Shown: in pieces, positions 11,362 through 22,717 of the stretch
Position numbering within the stretch: the first letter of the stretch is position 1
Layout of the letters: the number at the start of each line of letters is the position of its first letter
Source of the DNA: Alnus glutinosa
Lineage: Eukaryota > Streptophyta > Magnoliopsida > Fagales > Betulaceae
Direction: 5' to 3'
DNA: 64,000 nt
NCBI RefSeq assembly: GCF_958979055.1
Contig: NC_084886.1
Location: forward strand, 39,700,154-39,764,153
Made by a program: the position numbers and the translations under genes
Notes under the pieces: generated by a model
What the model was told of the DNA's origin: nothing
Database searches by the model: none
What the model saw: the letters and a program-made list of their open reading frames with translations, nothing else

Positions 11362-11572
11362 GTACCGGAGGGCATTTTCGGAATAAAAATGGGGTAGACG
11401 GCACTTGACATGCACGTGAGCAGTTGACCGTCGGACATAACGGGTCTGACTGACGGAAGGGGGCAAACGGTATCAAATTGGTAGTTGGATGCTCTATTTT
11501 GGTCGAAGAGGTAGTTCGTGGGGGCAAAATGACACTGGCCGGTAGTTCATGGGGGGAAAAGGTAATTACCCC
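11362..11572 (-). repeat. Right terminal inverted repeat of the inner MULE
   Basis: This is the inverse copy of 4,360-4,570 and ends exactly at the 9-bp target duplication. It lies about 130 bp upstream of the start codon of the minus-strand GRF gene and so probably drives that gene. Confidence 0.93.
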
Positions 11573-11849
11573 TAAAATTTAGTGTTTTTAGTTTTTAATT
11601 TATTATAATTTTAAAAAAAAATTAAATTTTAATTTTTTTTTTGAATTTTTTGAATTTCTTTTTTGATTTTTTAATTGAAAATGACACGTGATAGGAGTAT
11701 TATGAGGATATTTTGTCAAAAATGGGTTTTTTTCAAAGGTTTTGGTAGTTTGGGGGGTCAGAGTGCAAGCCTTGATAGTTTGGGGGGCCATCCGGAGAAA
11801 TGATGATAGTTTGGGAGGCTAAATTGTATTTTTCCCTATATCTTGAGAT

Positions 11850-12740
11850 GCTCAACATTCAATGCTCTCAGAAATGGCTTGCCCTTGATTGTCTCTAGAA
11901 GGTAGGCTTCCTTCGCGTGAGTCTTGACCACCCGGTAGGGTCCTCTCACTTAGGTGCGAACTTTCTTTCTACCGAGTCTTTAGTTGCCAGACTCATTTTC
12001 CTTATAACCCAATCTCCGATTTTGACATTTTTGGGGTTCACTTTTTTGTTGAAGTAGTGAGTTGCTTGCTGCTGATAGGTCGCCTGTGCTTCTTCTCTTT
12101 TTTCTTGCAACAGATCTAAGTGCAAGCTAATTCCTTCATCGTTGAGTCCCAGATTGTAGTGGGATACCCTGAAGCTCGGAGAGCCCACCTCGGCCGTGAT
12201 TACTGCCTCGGTCCCAAAAGTTAGGGAGAAAGGGGTTTCCCCAGTCGGGGTTCTAATCGTAGTGTGGTAGGACCACAACACTTCCGGGACGAACTCCACC
12301 TAAGCTCCTTTCTTCTAATTGAGTTTTTTTTTTTTTTTTTCAAAGTCCTTTGTAAGGTCTTGTTGGTTGCCTCTACATGTACATTCGCTTGAGGACGTAT
12401 AGGAGTCAAGTAATAATTTATGATGTAGAGCTCGGCACACCAGTTCCGGAATGGTCTACAATCAAACTATTTTTCGTTGTCAGTGACGAACGCATGAGGT
12501 ATTCCATATCGACACACAACTGATTTCCAAAGGAAATTAGTTATTTCTCAGTAGTGATAGTTGCTAGTGCTTCTGCTTCTGTCCATTTAGTGAAGTAATC
12601 CACAACAACAACTAGGAATTTCCTGCTTCCCTTTCCCGAGGGCATTGGACCAATAATATCAACGTCCCTCTTGGCAAAAGGCTATGGTGAAGAGATGAGA
12701 CTTAGGTTCTCTAGAGAGTTCTTCATGACTCATGGCATGC
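11850..12740 (-). pseudogene. Tat-type gypsy integrase remnant
   Basis: Minus-strand pieces give the integrase core and C-terminus: a degenerate 'VVVVDYFTKWTEAEALATIT' near 12,560-12,610, 'RPQANVHVEATNKTLQRTLK' near 12,350-12,400, and 'LWSYHTTIRTPTGETPFSLT' through 'GTEAVITAEVG' at about 12,180-12,290. The conserved spacing YFTKW..., PQAN.VEATNK and TPTGETPFSL is that of Ty3/gypsy integrases. A 20-T run and several stops and frameshifts break it. Upstream RNase H and reverse transcriptase are absent, so the element is truncated on the right near 12,740. Confidence 0.85.
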
Positions 12741-13560
12741 CCAACAAGCCGAGGAGGAGGCAATGACTTCGGGCTCTTGCGTCCAATAGGAAGAGAAAGA
12801 GACGAAGGCTTCAGCTTTTAGGTCCACACTGACACAATCCTCAAAGTGTATTGACCCTCTCATAGCCCTTGAACTCGAGGGTGAGCCCGCCCCTATAGAC
12901 CCCAGTTTATGGGATAGCATGGATGCCACAAGATATCATGAGACGTTGGGCCGATTGTCCATATTGGTGGTGCGTGATCGACTTCAAGGACCTAGAGGGG
13001 GAGTACCTGACGATCAGGCCAGTCGTAGAGGCTTAGGAGTGGGTATTGATGACATCTACTGCCATTTCGATACCTGTCAATTTAGTTCATGATTTTTACG
13101 CGAGCATGTATAACGACAGTGCGTTTTTACGAGCTTTTTTATTTATTTATTGGCTGAAGTGTCACTTTTTTCTTATTACATGGATATTATTGTTGCCGTG
13201 TCAATAATTTGGCATGTCTAGCTTGGTGTGTCTCTAATGTAAGCTAGATGTTTGGACCGTCTAAATAGAAGTATACACATGTTTACTTTTTAATGGATAG
13301 GTATGATAGCTACATGTCATTTATCACCATTAAAAAGTTAACGAGATTATTGTGTGAAAAATTATTTGATAAAAGATGAAACGTTTTATAGCACTTGAGG
13401 TTTTTGTTTTTAAGATTTTTTTTTTAATTTTTAATTTTTAATTTTCTTTTTTTAAAAAAAAAAGAGAGAAGAAAAACCAAACCTTTTACTGACATTTTTT
13501 TTCGTTGAGTAAAATCATAACCGGGTAATTAATTACATTGTTGTAGAAAACTCTCTGTTC
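12741..13560. other. Unassigned repeat-derived or intergenic sequence
   Basis: No gene is recognised. The plus strand at about 12,860-13,080 stays open for 70 codons without a family match. From 13,100 the sequence is AT-rich. A short inverted pair, CTTTTTAATGG (13,285-13,295) and CCATTAAAAAG (13,328-13,338), could be a small hairpin or MITE remnant. Confidence 0.3.
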
Positions 13561-13566
13561 TCTCTC

Positions 13567-14280
13567 TTGAAAACTCCTCCCCTAAAACATCTGGCTGCTG
13601 AGGAAGAGGTAGTGATTTTCACTGCCTCCTCCTCCTCCTCCTCCCCCTTTCCCCTTTCTCCCCTCTTCCTCCTTCCCCCTCCCTTTCTCGCCTCTTCAGA
13701 GGCACCCTATCCGTCACCTCTGGCGACTTATCTTGGTTCAACGGGTCCATTGGCTTTACCTCTACCTTTGAAGGTCCGTTTGCAGCCCCCATCTGTCATC
13801 CCCATCCTCGGATCCGGTCGCTTTTTCGAGTTCTTAAATTTGATTTTTTCAAAATCAGATCTATCCACATTTGGAAGCTCCCACCACCACACGCGCCATA
13901 CCACTGTGCTCCGGGCTTCCTCTGCTTTGCTCTGCCGCCAACCACATCCTGAATCGACCACCACGCGCCGGCGCATGACCAACACGCGCCTGGGAGTAGA
14001 TCTAACTCTTGAGCATGTGTATCCCACATGTTGATGTGTGGCCGATGTTGAGAGACGCCTGACGTGTTCCTCCGCTCCCCCCAACTGCCGCCGACCTCTT
14101 GTGGAGTTTCTGGAACCCATTGTCGGCGCGTGAACACCACGCGCCGGCGAGTCGCTTCGCCGCTGTTGTACTTTTATGTTATTTGCTTTCTCTCTTTTTT
14201 TTTTTTATTATTTATCTGGGCTTTTTGTATTTATCAACTTCTCCGTGTTCCCTGTAATGGTACCGCAATCGGTGTTTGAA
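13567..14280 (+). other. GC-rich, ORF-dense stretch of unknown nature
   Basis: A 155-codon frame runs from 13,567 to 14,034, but its product is serine/proline/leucine-rich from CTCCTCC repeats, and two opposite frames at 13,728-14,140 are as long. CACGCGCC recurs near 13,887, 13,961, 13,981 and 14,138. Many frames open together in GC-rich DNA is a composition effect, so no protein is claimed. It may be the 5' end of a non-coding transcript or an old repeat. Confidence 0.2.
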
Positions 14281-14523
14281 TTTTTTGGATTTTATACACC
14301 ACTTTAAACCCTTCACCGGTGGTTTAGGTTATTGGCATCCGTGTCAAAAATTAATGGGCCCACATTTTCAGAAGCATTGCCCCATGTACTTACTTTCTTA
14401 GGTTTGTGTCTTTTGAGTTGCCCATCCTTAGTTGATATAGTTTCGTTCATGTAATTTTTTATTTCAAGCATCTAAAAAAAAAAATTACAAAAAAAAAAAA
14501 AAAAAAAAAACCCCCGACCCGAA

Positions 14524-14645
14524 TGACGTCAGGATTAGAGTTAACTCGCCAATTCATTCGCTTCTGAGTCAGCCAAAACCCTAACCCTAAAAGGTTCTTC
14601 CTTCCCGTGCTATATAAAAGCCCTTTGTAGATTTCGTTCGCGAAA
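14524..14645 (+). promoter_or_regulatory. Promoter of the eL19 gene
   Basis: A CRE-type palindrome TGACGTCA lies at 14,524-14,531, a double telo-box AAACCCTAACCCTAA at 14,576-14,590 and a TATA box TATATAAA at 14,611-14,618, about 58 bp before the ATG. A TGGGCC site II-like motif lies further up at 14,355. Telo-boxes and site II motifs are known to drive translation-machinery genes in dividing plant cells, which fits the downstream gene. Confidence 0.75.
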
Positions 14646-14675
14646 AACCCTCCAGTTGCCGAAGAGAGCAAAGCG

Positions 14676-16838
<2,163 letters not shown>

Positions 16839-17246
16839 GTGAGACACGTCAATGATGAAACATTGAAGATGAACCTGAATACGCCAGTGCCCTTGGGATC
16901 CTTATTATGACTTTGTTCATCTTAGCTATTTTATTCTGTTTTGTGGATCTTCTTTTCGTTATAAAGCATTAAATCTTGGACCTCTGTAACTGTTCTTTTG
17001 TCTTTTCCCCGTGAACGTTGGATGATGTGTTTATGACATTGAATACATGTCTTTTATGAGACATGAGAATTTTGAACCACTTCACTACCATTAGATGAAA
17101 GTACAGCTTCATTTTATTTTCATTGTTGCCAAATGTGCATATTTTTGAGGTTGCAGTTAGTTCCGTCGGTTGCAACCTGCGTGATGGGTGTGGGAAGTCA
17201 TTTTCAGGAAGCATTTGAGATTAGGGTTTTGGCAATTTTTTATGAG

Positions 17247-17600
17247 TCCCGCGAACACGATATAGAATTAGTGAATTACAGAGTTTGGGTTTAAATTTGT
17301 CGGGTTCGGGTCATAAACAGGTCTACACGATTATAAATGGGTCAACCTGCGGGTTGACTTGCCAACCTGTCTATAACCCGTCGCCCATTTATGACACACC
17401 AACCCGACAATTTTTGACACGGCCAGCGAACACAACACGAAATTAGTGAATTACAGGGTTTGGGTTTAAACTTGTCAAATTCGGATTATAAATAGGTCGA
17501 CCCGTTTATGACACGATTATAAACGGGTCAAATGGGTCAACTTGCGGGTTGACCTGCCAACCCGTTTATAATCTGCCCGCCCATTTGACACACCAACCCG
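17247..17600. repeat. Diverged direct repeat, about 160-180 bp, two copies
   Basis: Copies at about 17,247-17,407 and 17,420-17,599 share GAATTAGTGAATTACAG, then a GGGTTTGGGTTTAAA-like run, and end CACACCAACCCG. Both are rich in short inverted ACCCG/CGGGT words, typical of a dispersed plant transposon family. No ORF is visible and the element class was not determined. Confidence 0.7.
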
Positions 17601-17818
17601 CTTATAAATATATTTTATTTTTTTGTACAAGTTTATAACAAATGGCTCAACACTCCAAACCAACGGGCTGACTCGTTTCAACTCAATTAACTAATCGTGT
17701 TGGGTTTTAGTTCACTTAAAATGGGTTGATGGGTCAAGCGGATTAACTCGAACCCGACACGATAACCCAAATTATCAAGCCTATTTGAGATCCCGGTTAG
17801 AGTGGGTTCAATACGATA

Positions 17819-17916
17819 GATTCGGCTTGGGTCCTGTAGAATAAAAGTACAGAAAATCTATTTAAAAATGAACTATGAAGATTGAATGGAAGAAAATTTG
17901 AAACAGACGACGTCGT
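17819..17916 (+). repeat. Left arm of a dispersed inverted repeat (partner 22,617-22,717)
   Basis: The block runs from GATTCGGCTTGGGT to CAGACGACGTCGT. Its inverse occurs at 22,617-22,717 with scattered differences, including the shared segment ATGAAGATTGAATGGAA. The pair encloses 4.7 kb of element-rich intergenic DNA. Confidence 0.8.
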
Positions 17917-18134
17917 TTTTATAAAGGAACCAACATATTTGTTTATCGGCCCTAACATCTACTTCTAAAGACGATATGTGTAATTGTGTATTGTGCCTCC
18001 ATCTCCTTCCCATCGCTTCAGGGGCGGACCTGCATAGGGGCCGAGGGGCCAAGGCCCCTCAAGTCCCAAAATTTTTTCCTAAAACGAAAATAAAAAGTAA
18101 ATAAAATTTTACCCTGTAATTTTTTAATTTTTTT

Positions 18135-19624
18135 GGTCTTTTTTTTACAAATAAAACCTTTTATAGCACAAATCTCAACAGAAACAAAGTCACTCCAGTA
18201 AATACTGGATACACAAACCCAACCCAGCAACAAGGAAAACAACACTACAAGCAGCAACAACTGCTAAAACCAACAAAACAACACTCCAAAAGGGATAAAC
18301 ATCTAAGACTAAACCCCCACTTCGAGAACAAACAGAACCACACATTTACAAAAGTGAATAGAGGTTCCAACAGTTAATAAGAGGCCTATCCTTATCATCA
18401 ATCTGAACCGATCTCCTAGCCAAAATCCTGGATCGCACCTCCCATCTAATCTGGCTGACAATAGCTTCCTCGGACCGAGGGCAGTTACCATGAAGCAGGG
18501 CATTCCTTTGTCTCCAGAGATGATAGATGCAAGCACCTAGGCAAAGCTTAGCAAGGCAAACTTTGAGACTTTTACCCTTAAGCTTAGCAACACACCACAC
18601 CACAACTGAATCCCAATCAAAAGGAGGATTAGAAAACCCACAATCAAGAATGACAGAATACCATATCCGTCTGCTAAATCCACAGTGAAAGAAGAGATGA
18701 TCACAGCTCTCCATACAACCATAACAAGAAAGGCAATTATAAGGACCAGCATAACCCCAAGCACACATTCTCTGTTTAGTAACAAGAGCATCACGGAAAA
18801 CCAACCAAAGGATAAAAGAGTGTTTAGGGATGGCTATGGAGAACCACACCAGCTTCCACCAAATTACAATGGGCTTCTTTTCTCTCAAAACCTCCCACGT
18901 AGCAGCACGTGAGTAGATCCCATTACTAGAATTCCAAACTGGCAAGTCAGCATCCCCAATAATCACTTCATTAAGACTACTTTGAATCTCAACTATACCC
19001 TCCGAGCAAGCAAAAGGCCAATGCCAAGATCCTTCTCTAAAAATGATAGAGAGCTTTGCCCATAGAGGAAAACCCGAGTCATAAATCACTCGATAAGCAA
19101 ACTTATCAAGAAGATGGAAAATGATGGATTTACAACACCACCACAACAATTACACAACACCTCCTTACATGGGGGTGGGGCCCAGTGTGTGGAGCCCACC
19201 CCTATGTGAGGGGGTGTTGTGCAATTGTTGTACCGGTGAAGTGTAGGAATCAAACTCCCAAGAAAATATCCAAAAGGATGCCAATGATCAAACCATAGAA
19301 AAATATTCCTTCCACTGCCCACCTTGAACCGAATGAACGATTTAGCAATATCCCTTAGTTGAAGTAATTTTTTCCGACTCCAAGAGCAAGCTTTTGGGAT
19401 AGGAATCTGCCAAAAACTACGCCCTTTCAACCGAGTCGATTCCACCCAAGCAAGCCAAAGAGATCCGCCTTAGTGAACAAAGACCGGATATGATTCGACA
19501 TAGAAGCTTGATTCCAAGCTTCCAACTTCTTCAATCCTAGGCCTCCCTCTCTCTTAGGAATGCAAAGATTGTTCCAAGCAACTTTAGCATGAGCTTTGGA
19601 GTCCTTTCCCACCCACAGGAACGA
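18135..19624 (-). mobile_element. 5'-truncated LINE (L1-type) insertion
   Basis: The insert is flanked by TTAATTTTTTT at 18,124-18,134 and 19,625-19,635, a probable 11-bp target duplication in T-rich DNA. It holds the C-terminal end of a LINE ORF2: the zinc-binding region downstream of reverse transcriptase (zf-RVT) at 18,346-19,149, with 'IPKHSFILWLVFRDALVTKQ' and 'CESCDHLFFHC'-like C/H spacing (CYGCMESCDHLFFHC), and 'AWNNLCIPKREGGLGLKKLE' upstream at 19,427-19,612. Frames shift around 19,100-19,450, partly because of a fold-back insertion at 19,146-19,229. The endonuclease and most of the reverse transcriptase are missing, so this copy is dead. Confidence 0.85.
19146..19229. repeat. Fold-back MITE-like palindrome inside the LINE
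   Basis: About 32 bp starting CAATTACACAACACC is repeated in inverse as GGTGTTGTGCAATTG at the other end, with CATGGGGGTGG opposite CCACCCCTATG further in. The arms would form a long hairpin around a GGCCCAGTGTGTGGAGC centre. It breaks the LINE frame, so it came later than the LINE. Confidence 0.7.
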
Positions 19625-19705
19625 TTAATTTTTTTAGTTTTGCCCCGTCAAAATTTTTTGTTTTCAATTTAGCCCCTCCTTTTTTACAAGCTGGGTCCGC
19701 CACTG

Positions 19706-20187
19706 GTTTGGATCTTCTTGAGTTGTTGTTACACTAAGAAGGTAGCGAGTGTCGGTTCAGGCATGTGTTTGCTCGTGGGAAGTGAAGCCAGTTATAATTT
19801 AACATGGTGGTGGTTTGCTCGTGGGAAGTGAAGCTCGTGGTGGTTCTCTCACTAGGCATGGCCATGCCATGGGGTACAGCATCGTTTAAGAGCCAAAAGG
19901 AGTTGCTGAATGGTTCCAAAACCTACATTATGCCAAAGAGAAGGTGTCCCGGCGCCATTTTTACGTCCATGACACACTATCAGGGAAAAACCCAAGTGCA
20001 GTACAAGTAGCCCAATCATCAACCCCCGTGAAAATGACTTGAACTTTATATTGAGTTTGAATTAATACTGGCGGAAGATAAGAGTTTACCTTTCACCTCG
20101 ATAGTTGGCTTTGAAAGACCAACACATAGCTGCTCTCTTTGGCCAGATGAGGATAAAACTCTAGCAAGATTACCATCTATAAAGCAT
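19706..20187. other. Intergenic sequence without a recognised gene
   Basis: A short direct repeat (TTTGCTCGTGGGAAGTGAAGC at 19,767 and 19,813) is seen. The 68-codon plus-strand frame at 19,804-20,010 has no family features and is not called. Confidence 0.4.
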
Positions 20188-20190
20188 TAA

Positions 20191-21067
20191 TGCTCCGTTT
20201 GTTTCGACGTAAAATGGTTTCCGTCGTAAAATATTTTCGACGAAATCAATTTCAAAAGAAATTATTTTCTCGAAAATATTTTTCGGCGTTTGGTTCGCAC
20301 GAAAAAATTACGAAAAGGGAAAATGCAACTGTCGCCGGAATCCGGCGACGACCGGTCGCCGTCGCCGGAATCCGGCGAACATGTTTGGCCGGATCCGGCC
20401 AAAATTGCCGGATTCCGGCAGGACACCTCCTGGACCGGTCAGATCCGGCCTGATCCGGTCATTTTGGCCGGATCTCGGCAGGATCAGTGGCCGGATCCGG
20501 TCAGATCCCGCCGGATTCCGGCCATTTGGGCCAGATCCGGCCGGATTAGTAGCTGGATCCGGTCAGATCCCGCCGGATTCCGGCCATTCTGGCCGGATCC
20601 TGCGGGGTCAGTGGACGGATCCGGTCAGATCAGGCCGGGTTCCGGCAGGTTTCTGTCCATGGCCGGATTCCGGCAGCCGGCAGTATTCCGGCGGCCGGAT
20701 TCCGGCGGCCGGCGGTATTCCGGCAACAGGATTCCGGCAGCCGGCAGGATTCCGGTGGTCGGATTCCGACGCCGGCATTATTCCAGTGACTTGATGATGC
20801 CGGATACCGGTGCTGCCTATTTTCGAACGACTGACTATTGTAGGATTTGGACAGTCAGATATCAAACGTGCGTGCAAGGACGAAGAATATAATTTTGGAA
20901 AACGATTTACGGTTTTAAAAACCGTAAATCGTTTTCCAAAAATTAAAGAAGGTTTTACGGTCAAACCGAAAATGATTTTCGTTGACCGTTATTTTCGCCC
21001 CTACCAAACACCGTAAAATACCAAAATCATTTTCCGGAAATCATTTTACGCCGAAACAAACGGAGCA
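20191..21067. mobile_element. Non-autonomous PIF/Harbinger-type element with GC-rich core
   Basis: The termini TGCTCCGTTTGTTTCG (20,191) and its inverse (to 21,067) are flanked by TAA at 20,188-20,190 and 21,068-21,070, the 3-bp TWA duplication of PIF/Harbinger elements. Subterminal CGTAAAATGGTTTCCG pairs with CGGAAATCATTTTACG. The centre (20,330-20,800) is a dense array of GCCGGATTCCGGC- and GGATCCGGTCAGATC-type words, partly in units of about 60-70 bp. It keeps three plus-strand frames open because the repeats lack stops. No transposase is encoded. A strong hairpin lies at 20,892-20,941. Confidence 0.8.
20892..20941. repeat. Near-perfect hairpin inside the Harbinger-type element
   Basis: TTTTGGAAAACGATTTACGG is followed at once by TTTTAAAAA and the inverse CCGTAAATCGTTTTCCAAAA, a 20-bp stem with a 9-10 nt loop. 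A transcript through it would form a stable stem. Confidence 0.9.
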
Positions 21068-21070
21068 TAA

Positions 21071-21805
21071 CATCCAAAATACTCCCAAGAATCAAGTTAT
21101 ATGGACTTGACGAACAATTGAATATCTCTTGGCCCATGAACCTTTGGACCCCATCGAATGTTGAACAATATTGATTGGTCCCAATCAGTCAAGAAGATTA
21201 CTCAAACAAGAGTTCAATGAAATTAGAAAGATGATACACGACAAACTCCACTTTGGGTAGGAGCTATACAACAACCGAGTTCAACAATATACAATAGGTA
21301 CTCCACTCTGGGTGGGAGTTAAACCACAGTTCAGATTACAGTATTATACACCCAAGTTTTACTCTACTACCCATTATATACAGAACTACATTAGACATAA
21401 CCCACACACTACAGCTATGCACATAACCCACTCTGTTTTATGAATCTAAAATAGAGGAAATTGTCACTCGGTTTTTATACATGCACCAATCCTCCTCTGC
21501 TCTTGGGACAACTCCTCTCCCACTTCTCTCTACTGCCACGTCTAATTATACCACGGATTTGTGATTGAGTGTTCGTGAACGACGTGGCCTATCAAATATC
21601 ATCAGACTTTTTCTTCAAGAAAAATAAAAATCATCGGACTTCAAAAAATAAAAACTGCTCCAAAGAAGGTGGGTGATTTCACGGTGAAGCCAAAAATTAA
21701 GGCATGGCTCATGAGAATTAATAAAGTCCCTGAACCCACTTTCAGGTTCGTGGGTAGAGCTCAGGGGCTTTATGCGTCTCTACCCTTTTAGACTTCGCTA
21801 ATATG
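21071..21805. other. Intergenic sequence
   Basis: No gene is seen. A short phrase recurs near 21,247 and 21,300 (ACTCCACT-TGGGTGGGAG-type), suggesting an old duplicated repeat. Confidence 0.4.
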
Positions 21806-21899
21806 CAGTGGTGGACCTACATAGGGGTCCGGGCCAAGCCCCAAAATTTTTTTCCCAATTTTTATTTTTATTTTTTTTAAAAAAAATTAAATTTTATCC

Positions 21900-21936
<37 letters not shown>

Positions 21937-22038
21937 TTTTTTTTTAAGTTTTGCTCCACCCCCCCCCCCCCCCCCCCACAATTTTTTTTTTTCCAATTTG
22001 GCCCTCATATTCACAAGGCTGGGCTGGGTCCGCCACTG
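21806..22038. mobile_element. Short hAT-like MITE
   Basis: It is bounded by CAGTGGTGGACC and GGGTCCGCCACTG and is a 233-bp relative of the element at 18,019-19,705. It contains a (TA)n run (21,905-21,930) and a 17-18 bp C run (21,959-21,977). Flanks CTAATATG and CTAGTAAT match only partly, so no clear target duplication is claimed. Confidence 0.6.
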
Positions 22039-22616
22039 CTAGTAATATGTTTTGTTTTACTTTGTCAAACTTGTTGCTTGTTGACCTTCGGGCCTGGTGG
22101 TGGCTTTGGGGTCCTGGTGGTGGATCATGGATGGATGGTGCATGTGGGTCGGTGACTCATTCTCTTTTGCTCCCAACGCAGACGTGGCAGGAAAAAGGGT
22201 TGGGATTTTAGTGTCAAAGGTTGGAGTGGCTTATAAAGTGATCGTGGAAGCTTGAAGAAGTACTTAGTAGTTGGAGCATAGATGGTGGTTTAGGAACACT
22301 TGGCATGCGTAACTGCATTACATTATAACTGCGAGTTGGGGTGGTGTCAAACTGTCAATGGAGACGGCGGTTAAGCGGTGGGGAAGTAGATGGAGGGGTT
22401 AGATTGGGAGACACGGTGGATGTAGGAGGTGATGCTTGGCTGTCCAGAATGGAGCCTGTGGTGAAGAAGATGGTGATGGAGAACTTGTGACCGGGTCTGT
22501 CTTTTGCTTCGTGTTTGAAGAACTTTCTGAGTGGTAAGAACTAGGAAGTCCACTTTTTGTCTTTAGAATTAGACGTTAGCGCCGTTTTAAACAAATCTGT
22601 TAAGTTTCTTTGGAAG

Positions 22617-22717
22617 ACGACGTCGTCTGCTTTAAATTTTATTCCATTCAATCTTCATCCTTCCTTTTTCAACAACAGATATTTTGTAGTTTTATTCTAC
22701 ACCACCCAAGCCGAATC
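22617..22717 (-). repeat. Right arm of the dispersed inverted repeat (partner 17,819-17,916)
   Basis: This is the inverse of the left arm, starting ACGACGTCGTCTG and ending AAGCCGAATC. See the left arm for the shared words. Confidence 0.8.

Larger units (their letters stand above)
4360..11572. mobile_element. Autonomous two-gene MULE (young, inner element)
   Basis: The element begins GGGGTAATTACC at 4,360 and ends with its inverse at 11,572. The 9-bp host sequence TAAAATTTA is duplicated exactly at 4,351-4,359 and 11,573-11,581, as expected for Mutator-superfamily integration. The 7,213-bp element has 211-bp terminal inverted repeats and two convergent genes: transposase on plus (5,828-9,096) and a GRF zinc-finger membrane protein on minus (9,952-11,233). 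It sits within the outer Pack-MULE at 4,359/4,360. High TIR identity and the perfect target duplication indicate recent insertion. Confidence 0.93.
3509..11835. mobile_element. Pack-MULE (outer element, split by a younger MULE)
   Basis: Imperfect terminal inverted repeats of about 150 bp occupy 3,509-3,665 and 11,680-11,835. Both contain ATACAATTTA near the tip and spaced CCCCCCAAACTACC-type motifs, then ATCACGTGTCATTTT or a near copy. Flanking nonamers GTATTTCTT (3,500-3,508) and CTATATCTT (11,836-11,844) agree at 7 of 9 positions, consistent with an aged 9-bp MULE target duplication. Without the inner MULE the element is about 1.1 kb and encodes no transposase. It carries a captured AAA-ATPase fragment, the definition of a Pack-MULE. 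A second A-rich/T-rich segment flanks the inner insertion. Confidence 0.75.
1..12740 (-). mobile_element. Decayed Tat-lineage Ty3/gypsy retrotransposon (interrupted)
   Basis: The two flanks of the MULE nest read as one old LTR retrotransposon on the minus strand, open at the left edge of the window. The right flank (11,850-12,740) holds the minus-strand integrase end of pol. The left flank holds a tandem-repeat array (2,640-3,400) and then a plus-strand degenerate ORF (1-2,570), which is antisense to pol. Pol, then a repeat-rich spacer, then an extra ORF before the 3' LTR is the known layout of Tat-type gypsy elements; assigning this copy to that lineage is inference. No LTR, primer-binding site, protease or reverse transcriptase is visible. 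It is interrupted at 3,509-11,835 by a Pack-MULE. Confidence 0.55.
18019..19705. mobile_element. Non-autonomous hAT-like element interrupted by a LINE
   Basis: The ends read CAGGGGCGGACC (18,019) and GGGTCCGCCACTG (to 19,705), the CAGTGGCGGA-type termini of a common plant non-coding family, with C-rich/T-rich subterminal sequence ('GGCCCCTC...AAAATTTT'). A related uninterrupted copy lies at 21,806-22,038. The hAT assignment rests on the CA...TG termini and is tentative; an 8-bp target duplication is not clear. About 200 bp belong to the element itself; the rest is a LINE insertion (18,135-19,624). Confidence 0.55.

Noticed and set aside
13567..14140. 155-, 130- and 114-codon frames on both strands
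   Set aside because: Low-complexity GC-rich sequence with equal coding potential on both strands.
20290..20892. 200-codon frame with repeated PDP/RSRRIP words
   Set aside because: The GC-rich repeat core lacks stops in several frames at once; there is no conserved domain.
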